Origin: a bacterium
GTDB lineage: Bacteria > Electryoneota > RPQS01
Direction of reading: 5' to 3'
DNA: 64,000 nt
Assembly: GCA_016703065.1 (NCBI GenBank)
Contig: JADJCU010000001.1
Span: forward strand, 1-64,000
Shown: piece by piece, positions 45,795 through 54,981 of the stretch
Layout: each line of letters starts with the position of its first letter
Position numbering within the stretch: the first letter of the stretch is position 1
Notes under the pieces: model-generated
Told to the model about the DNA's origin: nothing
Databases searched by the model: none
Seen by the model: the letters and a program-made list of their open reading frames with translations, nothing else
Position numbers and translations under genes: made by a program

Positions 45795-46948
45795 ATGACC
45801 CTTTTTCCCGCGAACAGGGCTGGCCAGCTGGTTAATCAACTGACCGGCTACCGGGCATTCATACCAAGACCCCTCCCACCTGATCCCCCCCTGGATTTGG
45901 ATAACGAGCTGCTCGCCATGCTTTCGAGCGCTGACTATGCTCTTGGTAAGTTAGACGGTTCGACAGAAGCATTGCCAAATCCAGAGCTGTTTGTCTACAT
46001 GTATGTACGCAAAGAAGCGGTACTCTCAAGTCAGATAGAAGGCACGCAAGCATCGTTAGTAGACATCCTAGAGTTTGAATCGCAAGCGATTGACTCGAAA
46101 AATCCACACGATGTTGCGGAAGTGGTGAACTACATCGCAGCGCTCAACCATGGATTGGAGTTGCTGAAAGACATTCCCGTTTCCTTACGTCTGATCAAGG
46201 GGATTCATGCAAAACTACTTGCCTCAGGGCGAGGATCAGAAAAGAACCCGGGAGAATTTCGAACATCTCAAAACTGGATTGGGCCACCGGGATCAACCCT
46301 TGCAAATGCGAACTTCGTTCCGCCACCTCCAGAGGAAGTAATGCCAGCGATGGGGCAACTGGAATTGTTCCTGCACGACCCTGCGTCGATGCCACTCCTA
46401 ATAAAGGTTGCACTCGTTCACGCCCAATTCGAAACAATCCACCCGTTCCTGGACGGTAATGGCCGAGTCGGGCGACTGCTGGTTGCCTTCTTATTGCAGG
46501 AGAAAGGAATGCTGAGAAAGCCCCTACTGTATCTATCGCATTACTTCAAGATAAACCGCATCGAATACTATGATCGACTGCAGGCGGTAAGAACTAAAGG
46601 CGATTGGGAAGGATGGTTGAAGTTCTTTGTTCGCGGCGTCGAAGAAGTTGCCAACGATGCGTCTTCAGTCGCCAGTCGTATCATAACCATCCGCGCGCAA
46701 CACACCTTGCTTGTTCGCGAGGAAAATGGGTCAACGTACTGGAACCGGTATCAAACTTCTTGAGCAGCTATTCTTCAGACCGATCGTGAACGTAAGAATT
46801 GTGGAGCAGATGACCGACCTTTCGTACGCAAATGCCAACTCTGATTGCCGAATTCGAATCTCTCGGTTTGCTAAGGAAACCACCGGTCACAAACGGAATC
46901 GGCGCTACGCTTACGAATCCTATCTGTCGCTTGATCGGCGGCGAATGA
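45795..46948 (+). CDS. Fic-family AMPylating enzyme with own inhibitory helix, frame broken at C-terminus
   Basis: Fic enzymes transfer AMP (or similar) to protein hydroxyls. The N-terminal half has the inhibitory motif SSQIEG (S/T-x3-E-G/N) near residue 78, placing it in class II with intramolecular autoinhibition. The catalytic loop is HPFLDGNGRVGR (near nt 46440), intact with its His. The C-terminal ~90 residues form a winged helix (GTGIKLLEQLFFRP...VEQMTDLSYANANSLI), split by a slip near 46745 and another near 46840. The corrected end at 46948 reads YLSLLIGGE. The winged helix suggests DNA binding and self-regulation. No separate antitoxin gene is seen. Confidence 0.87.
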
Positions 46949-47001
46949 TCTTGAAGCTATGTCATAGGACTGCTTCCTTGCGAAAGCTTCAAACTTGAGA
47001 T

Positions 47002-50000
47002 ATGAAGGCTCCGAACGCGACTAAAGCAACCAAGACTCTTTGCGCACTACTGGCATTGCTGTCTGTTGGCGCAATGCTCTCGCCTTGCGATGCGCAGCAC
47101 TTTTGGTCGCTCGCGTCACCCGATCCGCGTTGGAATTGGGAAGACGCGGACTCGGCGATTCGCTCGGCCCGAACCGATCTGGACACCACTCGCAGGCAGC
47201 CCGACGATGATTCGCGGGCGGCCGCTTATGCATCTGTTAGACTGTCAGAGCTACTTCAGTTCAAATGTGACACGTGCCGGGTTGAATGCATTGAAACGGC
47301 AAATCGGGCATATCAAATCGCCGTCCGCGACTCGGGGCATTGCGATTCGTTACTCATTATTGCAGCATTTACTTGGGATGCTGCACGTGAACGATACAAC
47401 CCTTGGGCCGACCGATATACGGAGATTCGCAGCGCGTTGGACACGTGCTTTGCTTGTGAATGGTGCGACTCGCTCAGAATGGCGCGGATACTGCAGCGCG
47501 TCACCAGCTCGCACTTTCACGGTGGGCAATATGAAATTGGACGAGCGTACTTGCGGCGTGCACTGGGCATTTTCGAACGCAATGACAAGCCTGACAGCTT
47601 GAATGTCCTGGCGTGCGTCTGGGCCTTACGATCTGCAACGGAAAGAGCAGAGTCGCAATTGCTGCTTGAACGAGCGGAAAACTTGGGCAATCATGCCGCG
47701 AAGTTTGGCGCGAACGTATACCCTCCCCGGAGTGATCTCGAGAACTAAAGGCGAGCAATATCTGCGCATCGGCGATCTTGTCAAGGCTCTGCCGCTTCTG
47801 AATCAATCTGTCGAACTTGCAGATAGGGAATTTCCATGCACATCTTGCCAAGTCGCCCGCTCCCACACGTCTATAGCGCATTGCCTTGTCGAACTGGGTT
47901 GCGCTGATGAAGCTATTGGCCATTTCAACGAGGCCATCAAGATATGGAGAGTATGCGGCGAAGCCGTTCCGCCCTACTTCTTGGTCAGCACGATGACAGA
48001 CCTGGGCGAATTATACTTGGAAGAAGGACAGCTGTCAAGTGCCGAAGAGAGTCTGACTGAGGCTCTGCGGATTGCAAGGGAACAATCATTGGCAGAGTGG
48101 CAGGATGTTTACGCTCGACTTCTGGCGGCATTGTCCCGGACGTATCACGTGACCGGCCGCCTGGAACTGGCTACGGACTATGCTTGGGCCGCACTTGAAC
48201 TGGCAAGTACCGTTCATTCACCAACGGATGGTTCCGTGGCAACCTTTCAAGAAGACCTCGCCGCCTTGTTGTTTGAGCAAGAACAAACAGAGGCCGCTAT
48301 GGCGCTGCAATCCACAGCTTTGGACCTGTGTGAACGGGCATACGGGCCCTACCACCCTGCGACAACAGAAGGACTCGAGCGGCTGGCTTGGATGCAGTCT
48401 CGTCACGAAGTTGAGGCCGATACCTTTTTGCATTCGTGGCGGGATTCGCAGTCGCAGGCACTCCGGTCGATTGAGGCTGCATATCGATCACGGTTCGACT
48501 GGCTGCGTTCGGCGGCCGAAACGCTTCCTGAATTTGAACTTGTGCAAAGCGCGGACGCTTTTAGGCGAACAGCCGGGCAATACTTGGATATTGTTGTCAC
48601 ATCTAATGACACTACGAACGTGAATCGTGCGGCAACGCTTTTCTTTGATGGCAAATCCCTATTGTGGAGCGCATTGGCAGATCGATACAGACAGCAAAGT
48701 ACTGACGTCAATTCTGCCGCCGATACACTCAGCACAATTGCGCCGCGAGATTCAAACTTGCATAGTCCTTGCCAGCAGAGAGCCGTCTGACTCACTGAAG
48801 CAGAGGTTGGAGTACCTATGGCACAGACGTGTGCATTGGGAACGCGAATATGACGCAGAACAACGAGAACTAAGTCTGAAAGATGACTTCGCATCGACCA
48901 CAATAGCGAATGTCCAGGCCGCTTTGCCTGATTCAGCGATCGCGGTTGATATTGTGCGGTACGAAAGGCCGGTGACATGGGCCCAGTGGCAAACATGCTA
49001 TGCCCTCTTGTGTACGAGCCGCGAAGCAGCAAGATTGGTGAATCTGGGTCTTTCAGGCCCAATTGATTCACTGGTGCATGAACTAGCGAGCCAGTGCAAT
49101 TCCCCTTCTGACTTGGACGAAGCGAGTTTTCAAGTCACGTCAGTAGAATTGTATCAAAGACTGTTCGGTGAAGTTGTTGGTCAAATTGGCGCTGCACAGA
49201 AGCTATTCATCAGCGCCGACGGACCACTGCACAATTTGTCATTCGGAACACTTGTTGACCAGAATCATGACTATCTAATTGATCACTTGGCTGTCCACTA
49301 TTTGAACACCTCGCGCGATTTGGTATTTGCTCGTGAAAACGACCACGAACCCGGGAACGGCTGGTTAATTGTCGCTGATCCGATTTTGACGCAGAGGTGT
49401 GGCAGGCCACCGACAGTCTCGCATTTGCGACGAATCAAGTCAATCTCCGCGCTGCATTGGCACCAGCATTTTCCGCTAACTGGAGCCGCCTTCCTGGCGC
49501 GGCCAACGAAATCACAACGGCTTTGATAATGGCCGACACCTGCCGAACTGAAGTCTTGACCGCAGAAGCTGCCAGTCAAAACAACGTCGTTCGCTCTCTT
49601 CCGGGCAAGCGGATACTATACTTTGCCACGCATGGATACTGTTTTCTTGACCCTGCCAGAGACTTGCAACTCTCGGATGATAAGTTGTATCTTAAGGAAT
49701 TCCTGGAACGTGATCCGATGATTTCCAGCGGGCTGGTTCTTGCAGGCGCCAATCTTGCAAACGTTCAGTCGAGCGGCGACGCCTATCTTACTGCCGCAGA
49801 TGTCGCCGGCATGAACTTACAAGGTGTTGAAATTGGCTTCTTGTCCGCGTGTGAAACCGGCGTTGGACGAATTGTACCGGGCGAAGGCGTCTATGCTCTC
49901 CGCAGGGCATTTGAACTCGCAGGTGTCAATGCAACGGTAAGCGCGTTGTGGCGAATCGACGATAAATCTACTTCGATGTTGTTTAGCCGCCTTAAGAGCT

Positions 50001-50146
50001 ATGTTCACTTACCGATTGGAGAAGCACTTAGCCTCGCTATGCGGGACGAAATTCAGACTCGACGTTCTGCCGGTTTGTCCACACATCCGTTCTTTTGGGG
50101 CGGATTTGTCGCGGGCGGACAATGGCGAACGAACATAGCTCAATAG
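47002..50146 (+). CDS. Exported TPR-CHAT caspase-like protease, frame broken
   Basis: Large protein (~1048 residues merged) with an N-terminal signal peptide (ALLALLSVGAMLSPCDAQ), about ten TPR-like helical repeats (residues ~60-520; for example EQYLRIGDLVKALPLLNQSV, GQLSSAEESLTEALRIA), a coiled linker, and a C-terminal CHAT domain. The CHAT dyad is His in ILYFATHGYC (near 49632) and Cys in GFLSACETGVG (near 49848); the C-terminal SALWRIDD, HPFFWGGFVAGG are typical. Slips lie near 47690, 48745 and 49410. The N-terminal helices hold several CxxC pairs (CDTC, CFACEWC, CTSC). It lies 7 nt before an ECF sigma gene. CHAT proteases usually cut partner proteins; export to the periplasm would be unusual. 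Confidence 0.85.
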
Positions 50147-50153
50147 GCCAGCA

Positions 50154-50720
50154 TTGTCCGCTCAACCTGATCATATTGAACACCTCTTTCTACAAGCACG
50201 TTCCGGTGATGAACGGGCTCTGGAAGCGTACTGCGAGTTGGCGCGGCGCGGTTTGCTGTTGATTGCTCGACGGGAATTGCCGAACCACTCGCCGGCGGTA
50301 GTTGAAGATATTGTGCACGATACTCTCGAAGCGTTCGTCCATAAGCGCGATACAATTACCGGCTCGTCCGCAGCCTATCTGCGCGGAATCTTGTACAACA
50401 AAATCAATCTGGAACTTCGTCGGAATTATAACGGTGCCGATAGTGTTACTGTCGATGATTTTTCGCACCGCGTTTACCCAAACAGGGATGTTGAAGCTGC
50501 CATTGAGAGCAGGGATCACATTGAGCAGTGCCTCCGCGCGATATCTCGTTTGGAAGAGCCTGACAGGACACTCTTACTGGAGAGCTTGAAGGGAACAACC
50601 TTGGATGGAATTTGGAAGTGGTATCAGACTTACAGTCCGTCTTCGAAATATGAGGCGTTCAAAAAGCGCTTGTATCGCGCTCGGCGGCGCTTGTGGGACT
50701 TGCTGGAGAATGAACAATGA
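50154..50720 (+). CDS. ECF-type RNA polymerase sigma factor
   Basis: 188 residues from TTG 50154, 7 nt after the CHAT stop. Region 2 spans ~residues 8-85 (FLQARSGDERALEAYCELA, VEDIVHDTLEAFVHKRDT, AYLRGILYNKINLELRR) and region 4 spans ~125-188 (RAISRLEEPDRTLLLESLKGTTLDGIW, FKKRLYRARRRLWDLL). The linker is short as in ECF factors. The stop overlaps the anti-sigma start (ATGA). ECF factors of this arrangement are held inactive by the neighbouring zinc-finger membrane protein. The target promoters are unknown; self-regulation is usual. Confidence 0.88.
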   Translation: MSAQPDHIEHLFLQARSGDERALEAYCELARRGLLLIARRELPNHSPAVVEDIVHDTLEAFVHKRDTITGSSAAYLRGILYNKINLELRRNYNGADSVTVDDFSHRVYPNRDVEAAIESRDHIEQCLRAISRLEEPDRTLLLESLKGTTLDGIWKWYQTYSPSSKYEAFKKRLYRARRRLWDLLENEQ

Positions 50721-51586
50721 TTCTGCACGACCCAACTCCGAATTGTACTGACGAGTCCGCCGGAGCAGCCTTGCTGCACTACGCGCTGGGCACTCTGTCG
50801 CATGAGAAGATGCAGTTTGAAGAGCATCTGATTGAATGCGCCGGCTGTCAGCATGAACTGGACAAGCATAGGACCACTCTCGCCGCAATGTCGTCCAATC
50901 GTCCGGAATTGTTAGATAATCTCCGCAAGCGTTCGGATCGTGTGCGAGTTGCTCGTAAGCAGATGTACGTTTTGTCGACAGCGGCATTGGCGGTGGCAGC
51001 TTGTGTCATCGCACTATTGGTTTGGCCGAAGAAGCAGGATAACGTCGTTGTGGTCCCTACCGCTGGTGATTCGTCATTGGTCGACAAGGATACTGTGAGT
51101 GTTGAAAGTGAACTGACCAACGATTCACTCATGGTTCCGCCGCACACTCCCCCAAGCATAGCTCACTTGGCCGTGTTTGCGCCGCTTGCATATTCGCCTA
51201 TTAACGTGCGCGCGGCCGAAACGGACGCCCGCTCTATTTTCCGTGAGGGAATGGAACGTTACCAAGTGGGACAGTTCGCAGAGGCGCTAATAGAGTTGAA
51301 ACGCGCACATGAGGCGGATACGACAGATACCGAAATTGGACTCTTCACTGGCGTGACGGCCGGCATTACCGGCAAGATTGATCTGGCTCGAAGCGTACTT
51401 GCCCAAGCACTGCGCCAGAATCCGCGGCCGGCGCGAGTTGCGCAGTTAAAGTGGTACTTGGCGCAGGTCGCCATTGCGCGGGATGACCGAAAAGCCGCAA
51501 TGACCTTACTAGACGATCTGGCCGCGGGTGAGTCAGCGTATCGCACTGACGCGAAAGATATGGCAAGCAAGTTAGCCAGAGAGTAG
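50717..51586 (+). CDS. Zinc-finger anti-sigma factor with extracytoplasmic TPR domain
   Basis: 289 residues, intact. The N-terminal cytoplasmic domain carries the zf-HC2 zinc motif HLIECAGC with an earlier Cys (PNCTDES) near residue 10, as in anti-ECF factors. One membrane helix (residues ~88-108, YVLSTAALAVAACVIALLVW) is followed by a ~90-residue acidic Ser/Thr/Pro-rich linker and a TPR-like domain (AEALIELKRAHEAD, TGKIDLARSVLAQALRQNP, VAQLKWYLAQVAIARDDRKAAM). The flexible outer linker is a plausible site for protease action. It overlaps the sigma gene by 4 nt, and a terminator follows 22 nt after the stop. Confidence 0.85.
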   Translation: MILHDPTPNCTDESAGAALLHYALGTLSHEKMQFEEHLIECAGCQHELDKHRTTLAAMSSNRPELLDNLRKRSDRVRVARKQMYVLSTAALAVAACVIALLVWPKKQDNVVVVPTAGDSSLVDKDTVSVESELTNDSLMVPPHTPPSIAHLAVFAPLAYSPINVRAAETDARSIFREGMERYQVGQFAEALIELKRAHEADTTDTEIGLFTGVTAGITGKIDLARSVLAQALRQNPRPARVAQLKWYLAQVAIARDDRKAAMTLLDDLAAGESAYRTDAKDMASKLARE

Positions 51587-51608
51587 TTTGACCGGACTTC
51601 ATTTCAAG

Positions 51609-51632
51609 GCCTCCCAATCGGGAGGCTTTTTT
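51609..51632 (+). terminator. Terminator of CHAT-sigma operon
   Basis: Stem GCCTCCC / GGGAGGC with an AATC loop, followed by TTTTTTGTT. Confidence 0.92.
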
Positions 51633-51838
51633 GTTCCGGGAAGAGGCAATCGCTATTAGCGGAAGGTTAGTGGGAAGGTTCCTTCGCGCCGGCCAAACTC
51701 TAAGGCAACTGTATTCACATACTTATGATTTGGTGAATGTTGTGAAAAATCTCGAAAATCTGAGAATCCAAATGTCCCGCCGTGCGGTTTCATGCAACTA
51801 CTTCTATATACGGTACAACAACCCACCCGGCAAAGACA

Positions 51839-52051
51839 ATGGAAAAGACGATTCAGGCCATTCGATCCCTCGACCCCTTTTGCCGCGATTATGTGATCGG
51901 TTGCCTTGACGGTGAGCCGCTTGATGAAATCTTCGCCCGGTTAGCGGCCAGTTACCCCGGCCTGGTTCGCACCGAATTTGACCGCAAAGTCAGCGAGTGC
52001 CGCAAGACCTTACTCGAGAAACTCACCAACAACCCAGACAGCCTGCCATGA
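51839..52051 (+). CDS. 70-residue protein resembling sigma region 4
   Basis: Start ATG 51839; the frame continues upstream but without coding character. Its sequence, AIRSLDPFCRDYVIGCLDG..LDEIF...F.RKVSECRKTLLEKLTNN, aligns without gaps over about 58 residues with region 4 of the ECF factor 1.2 kb upstream, matching at A-I, L, R, L-x-G, L-D-x-I, F, R, L, L and N. There is no region 2, so it cannot act as a normal sigma factor. It could be an anti-sigma, a decoy or a beta-flap-binding protein. Its stop overlaps the Fis-like gene start by 4 nt. Confidence 0.6.
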   Translation: MEKTIQAIRSLDPFCRDYVIGCLDGEPLDEIFARLAASYPGLVRTEFDRKVSECRKTLLEKLTNNPDSLP

Positions 52052-52302
52052 ACGCCCACCCAAAGCGGGGACGACCGCGCACAATTGTGCGCGTCAAGGC
52101 CCGCAACTATCCCCTCGATTTCCGCGCCGCACGAAGAGAATTTGTCACGCAATACGTTCAAACCGTCCTCGATGACTTTGGCGGCAACGTCTCCGCCACG
52201 GCCCGTGCATTAGGTTTGTCGAGGAGGAGCGTGCAGATTTTGCTGGCGGAACGGGAGCATCGTGCCACCCTCGCACATGGCTCACGCAACATTAGGAGTT
52301 AG
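52048..52302 (+). CDS. Small Fis-like HTH protein (b)
   Basis: 84 residues from ATG 52048, overlapping the previous stop. A basic N-terminus (HPKRGRPRTIVRVKARN) with an AT-hook-like RGRPR, then YPLDFRAARREFVTQYV and a Fis-type HTH (GGNVSATARALGLSRRSVQILL). It is a paralogue of the protein at 41152-41388, sharing YPLD(F/W)RAA and the HTH. It lies directly before the lipoprotein gene (1 nt), so it may be cotranscribed with it. Coupling to a sigma-4-like protein is unusual. Confidence 0.72.
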   Translation: MNAHPKRGRPRTIVRVKARNYPLDFRAARREFVTQYVQTVLDDFGGNVSATARALGLSRRSVQILLAEREHRATLAHGSRNIRS

Positions 52303-52303
52303 C

Positions 52304-54340
52304 ATGCGACATTTATTGCCCGTAGCCCTACTAGTTTCCCTCGCTGTACTTGCGGCAAGTTGTTCTGAAGACAATGACCAGGCTCCCTGCCCAACCTATC
52401 AAGGTCCACCGTTGACCATCGGGCAGGCGGGATACAACAACGGCGTTCTTTATGCGCCGGGGGCCGAGTTGCTTATCAGCGGTAACTTCTACCAAGAGTC
52501 ACTTGAAATTGCGGCCAGCGAACTAGTATCAGTCTTCATCGGAGACAGCGCCTACTTCTTCTATACAGGGGTTCGGGACTCCACCGTATTCCTGACTCCT
52601 GAATCCTCGTCGCAAGCAATGGTGTTAGCGTGGTTTTCTTGGAGCGGCGTAGACCTGCTTAGAGCAAACGACCAAGCGAGTGCCAAACATCTCGATGCAG
52701 ACTGGACATTGGCAACTGGTATTGAAGTTTCTACCAGTTCTTCATCGAATACGCTAACGAATTCTCTGACCCGATGGGCGGCAGTCAAGACAGCGGACAA
52801 CGTCTACTACCTTCAGCCTGATGCACTCGCTTCTCCGCGAGAATTGCTTCGGGATCTTTGGCTACGAATTGTCGAATATACAACTGATTGGGGCGCCCAT
52901 CCAGAGACGGTTGTCCTGGACAATAACGTCACTGCTGAAACTTTTGGTAGCAGTTTTCGCATTTGGCTACTTCCGCCTGAATTCTATGATGGAGCGAGTC
53001 TTGAGGAAGCACGTACGCACGACGCTGACATCATGAATAAACTTGATGCAAAGGAAGTTATCGAGCTTATTGTGCATACGATCGAAAACGTAATCGGTGT
53101 TAGTATAGAATCCATCCAACAGCCAGGACTTGATTGTGCAGGTGAACTAGTAACATCTCTTGCAAGGGTGTTTGGTACAACGAACGGTGAATTCTGGCTG
53201 ACCAATATCAGAGATGATCAACAACACGAAGGGTTCAAAGCGTGGATTAATAATACCTGCGCCATAATGCTCAATGACTGTGTTGCCGGCGCAATTGGGG
53301 CTCAAATTGCTCCGGACAAAATCACTAAGCTTGTATTGAGGGTCCTTTCGCCCTTCAAGGGTTTCGACTTCGCTATGCAAGGTCTAAACCTAGTACTGGG
53401 ATCATACGATGCGGCAACAAGTAAGTTCTACGCCCCTTTAGAACCACCATCAGAAGGAACTTGGGTGAACCTTGGTCCTATTCCGTGCGGAGGAATAATG
53501 AATGCAATAGACGAGATGGACGGGGTTAGCGACACTTGTGTGTTCTTGATCAACAATTATGGGTTTTGCCGATACTGCAATGGGCGATGGGATTCGTTTG
53601 AACTCGAATCTGGAACTAGCTATGTTGACTTCGTATCGTTCGACCGAGCCTGGATGACAATTGAGAATAGCTTGGTGATTTGGACTCCAGAATACATGGA
53701 TCTGCAGTGCACTGGAATGGACACGATGAGTCCGTTATCAAGCCTAGACGGCTTTTGGGCATCCGGCAGGAATCCAGCTCGAGTTTATTTCTGGAACGGT
53801 ACCACCTGGGAGACTCGCAGTAGTCGGATCGACACGGACCCTCCAAGTGCCCTACCTCCGGTGGTCAAGCTTGCATCCAACAATTCTGGTGGAACTTATG
53901 TTCTCGCAGGAGGAAACAATGGGGGGCTGTTCAATTGGACGGGTATCGGGTGGGTGAGATCAGATTCGACAATTCGCCCCGGGGGCTCCGGAGTGTCGCT
54001 GTTCGCCGCTTTAAATGATGGTACCGTCGGCATGAACGGAGTATTCTGGAACGACACGTACATTGATTCGAGAAGCTTGCTTTTGTGGCGAGGCTCCGGG
54101 AGCAATGTTCTTTCTACTGGTGATTTGTGCGTCGGCCCCCATAGCTTATCGTCAGCAAACAATGTGGTAATCAACTGCCCGACGGAGTACGCCACACATC
54201 ATTGGAATGGAAGCAGTTGGCGGGTTGAACCTTACAATATCGGTGCTATAATGTACGGCCTGTCGGCGATTTCTCCTTCGGATGCTTGGGCTGTTGCCTT
54301 CTTGCCTGGCTCTGTTTTGCTAAGATACCGTCCCGAATAG
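52304..54340 (+). CDS. Lipoprotein of unknown function, 678 aa, intact
   Basis: ATG 52304 begins a lipoprotein signal (MRHLLPVALLVSLAVLAASC) with lipobox LAAS-C. Residues ~30-430 show no family I recognise; the last ~250 residues hold Trp/Gly-rich blade-like repeats (YFWNGTTWETRSS, FNWTGIGWVRSD, HHWNGSSWRVEPY), suggesting a beta-propeller. The AT content is higher than in the energy genes and the 2-kb frame has no slip, in contrast to most genes in the window. It sits 1 nt after the Fis-like gene. Surface or periplasmic location is inferred. Confidence 0.65.
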   Translation: MRHLLPVALLVSLAVLAASCSEDNDQAPCPTYQGPPLTIGQAGYNNGVLYAPGAELLISGNFYQESLEIAASELVSVFIGDSAYFFYTGVRDSTVFLTPESSSQAMVLAWFSWSGVDLLRANDQASAKHLDADWTLATGIEVSTSSSSNTLTNSLTRWAAVKTADNVYYLQPDALASPRELLRDLWLRIVEYTTDWGAHPETVVLDNNVTAETFGSSFRIWLLPPEFYDGASLEEARTHDADIMNKLDAKEVIELIVHTIENVIGVSIESIQQPGLDCAGELVTSLARVFGTTNGEFWLTNIRDDQQHEGFKAWINNTCAIMLNDCVAGAIGAQIAPDKITKLVLRVLSPFKGFDFAMQGLNLVLGSYDAATSKFYAPLEPPSEGTWVNLGPIPCGGIMNAIDEMDGVSDTCVFLINNYGFCRYCNGRWDSFELESGTSYVDFVSFDRAWMTIENSLVIWTPEYMDLQCTGMDTMSPLSSLDGFWASGRNPARVYFWNGTTWETRSSRIDTDPPSALPPVVKLASNNSGGTYVLAGGNNGGLFNWTGIGWVRSDSTIRPGGSGVSLFAALNDGTVGMNGVFWNDTYIDSRSLLLWRGSGSNVLSTGDLCVGPHSLSSANNVVINCPTEYATHHWNGSSWRVEPYNIGAIMYGLSAISPSDAWAVAFLPGSVLLRYRPE

Positions 54341-54382
54341 CCTTTGAAGGACGCGGGCGTACCGTGCCGAAGTACAATAGTC

Positions 54383-54910
54383 ATGCGTCAACTAACCAAT
54401 CACAGACACCTTATGCTTCCTTGGACAACACTTGTTTTAGTACTACTTGGTGGCATCGTAACTCACACCAATGCTGGTATTGACGGCGGGCTAGATGGCA
54501 AGGCGCTTGGAGCCGTTGGCCGATTCTACCTCATTGTTGATTTCGGCGGCGCGAATATCGGGGTCACCAGTTTGGAAATTGAAAATGCTATTCTTCAGCG
54601 TTTGCGGGCAAACGGAATCGAAGTTGCAGACAAATCAGACCCCGACGCTGTTGAGTTCTTGTATCTGAACTTCTCCTACATTCCAACTGGGCTTACATCT
54701 GCGGCATTTAGCTTCCAACTGTCCATGGTTCAATTAGTAAGAACCGCCAAAGAACCTTCGACTATCTGCTTTGCCAAGACATGGGAAACAAATGGTGGTA
54801 GACTTGGCTGGGCAGACACCATTCAAAAGCTCCAAGAAGAGACTTTTCGGTTCATTTTTGTTGCAACGGATGACTTCGTTGCTGACTATAAACTTGCCTT
54901 GCGCAAATGA
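54383..54910 (+). CDS. Exported protein of unknown function
   Basis: Start chosen at ATG 54383 (ATG 54413 also possible) giving a signal peptide (LPWTTLVLVLLGGIVTHTNAG). The mature part, about 145 residues, has GRFYLIVDFGGANIGVTSLEIENAILQRLRANGIEV in pieces, a pattern seen in small periplasmic LPP20- or DUF4136-like proteins, but the match is too weak to name. It lies 70 nt before an outer-membrane barrel gene. Confidence 0.55.
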   Translation: MRQLTNHRHLMLPWTTLVLVLLGGIVTHTNAGIDGGLDGKALGAVGRFYLIVDFGGANIGVTSLEIENAILQRLRANGIEVADKSDPDAVEFLYLNFSYIPTGLTSAAFSFQLSMVQLVRTAKEPSTICFAKTWETNGGRLGWADTIQKLQEETFRFIFVATDDFVADYKLALRK

Positions 54911-54981
54911 GTTTGCTTTTGCCGCTATCCAGGACCTCTGAGCAAATTGTCTCAGAAAACAAAGGTTAATCAAAGAAAGGA

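Noticed and set aside
45795..46948. Fic toxin with a separate antitoxin gene
   Set aside because: The inhibitory motif is within the same protein and no small partner gene lies next to it.
47002..50146. Type III-E CRISPR Csx29-like TPR-CHAT protein
   Set aside because: There is no gRAMP effector, no Csx30/31-like gene and no repeat array nearby; this protein has a signal peptide and an anti-sigma partner.
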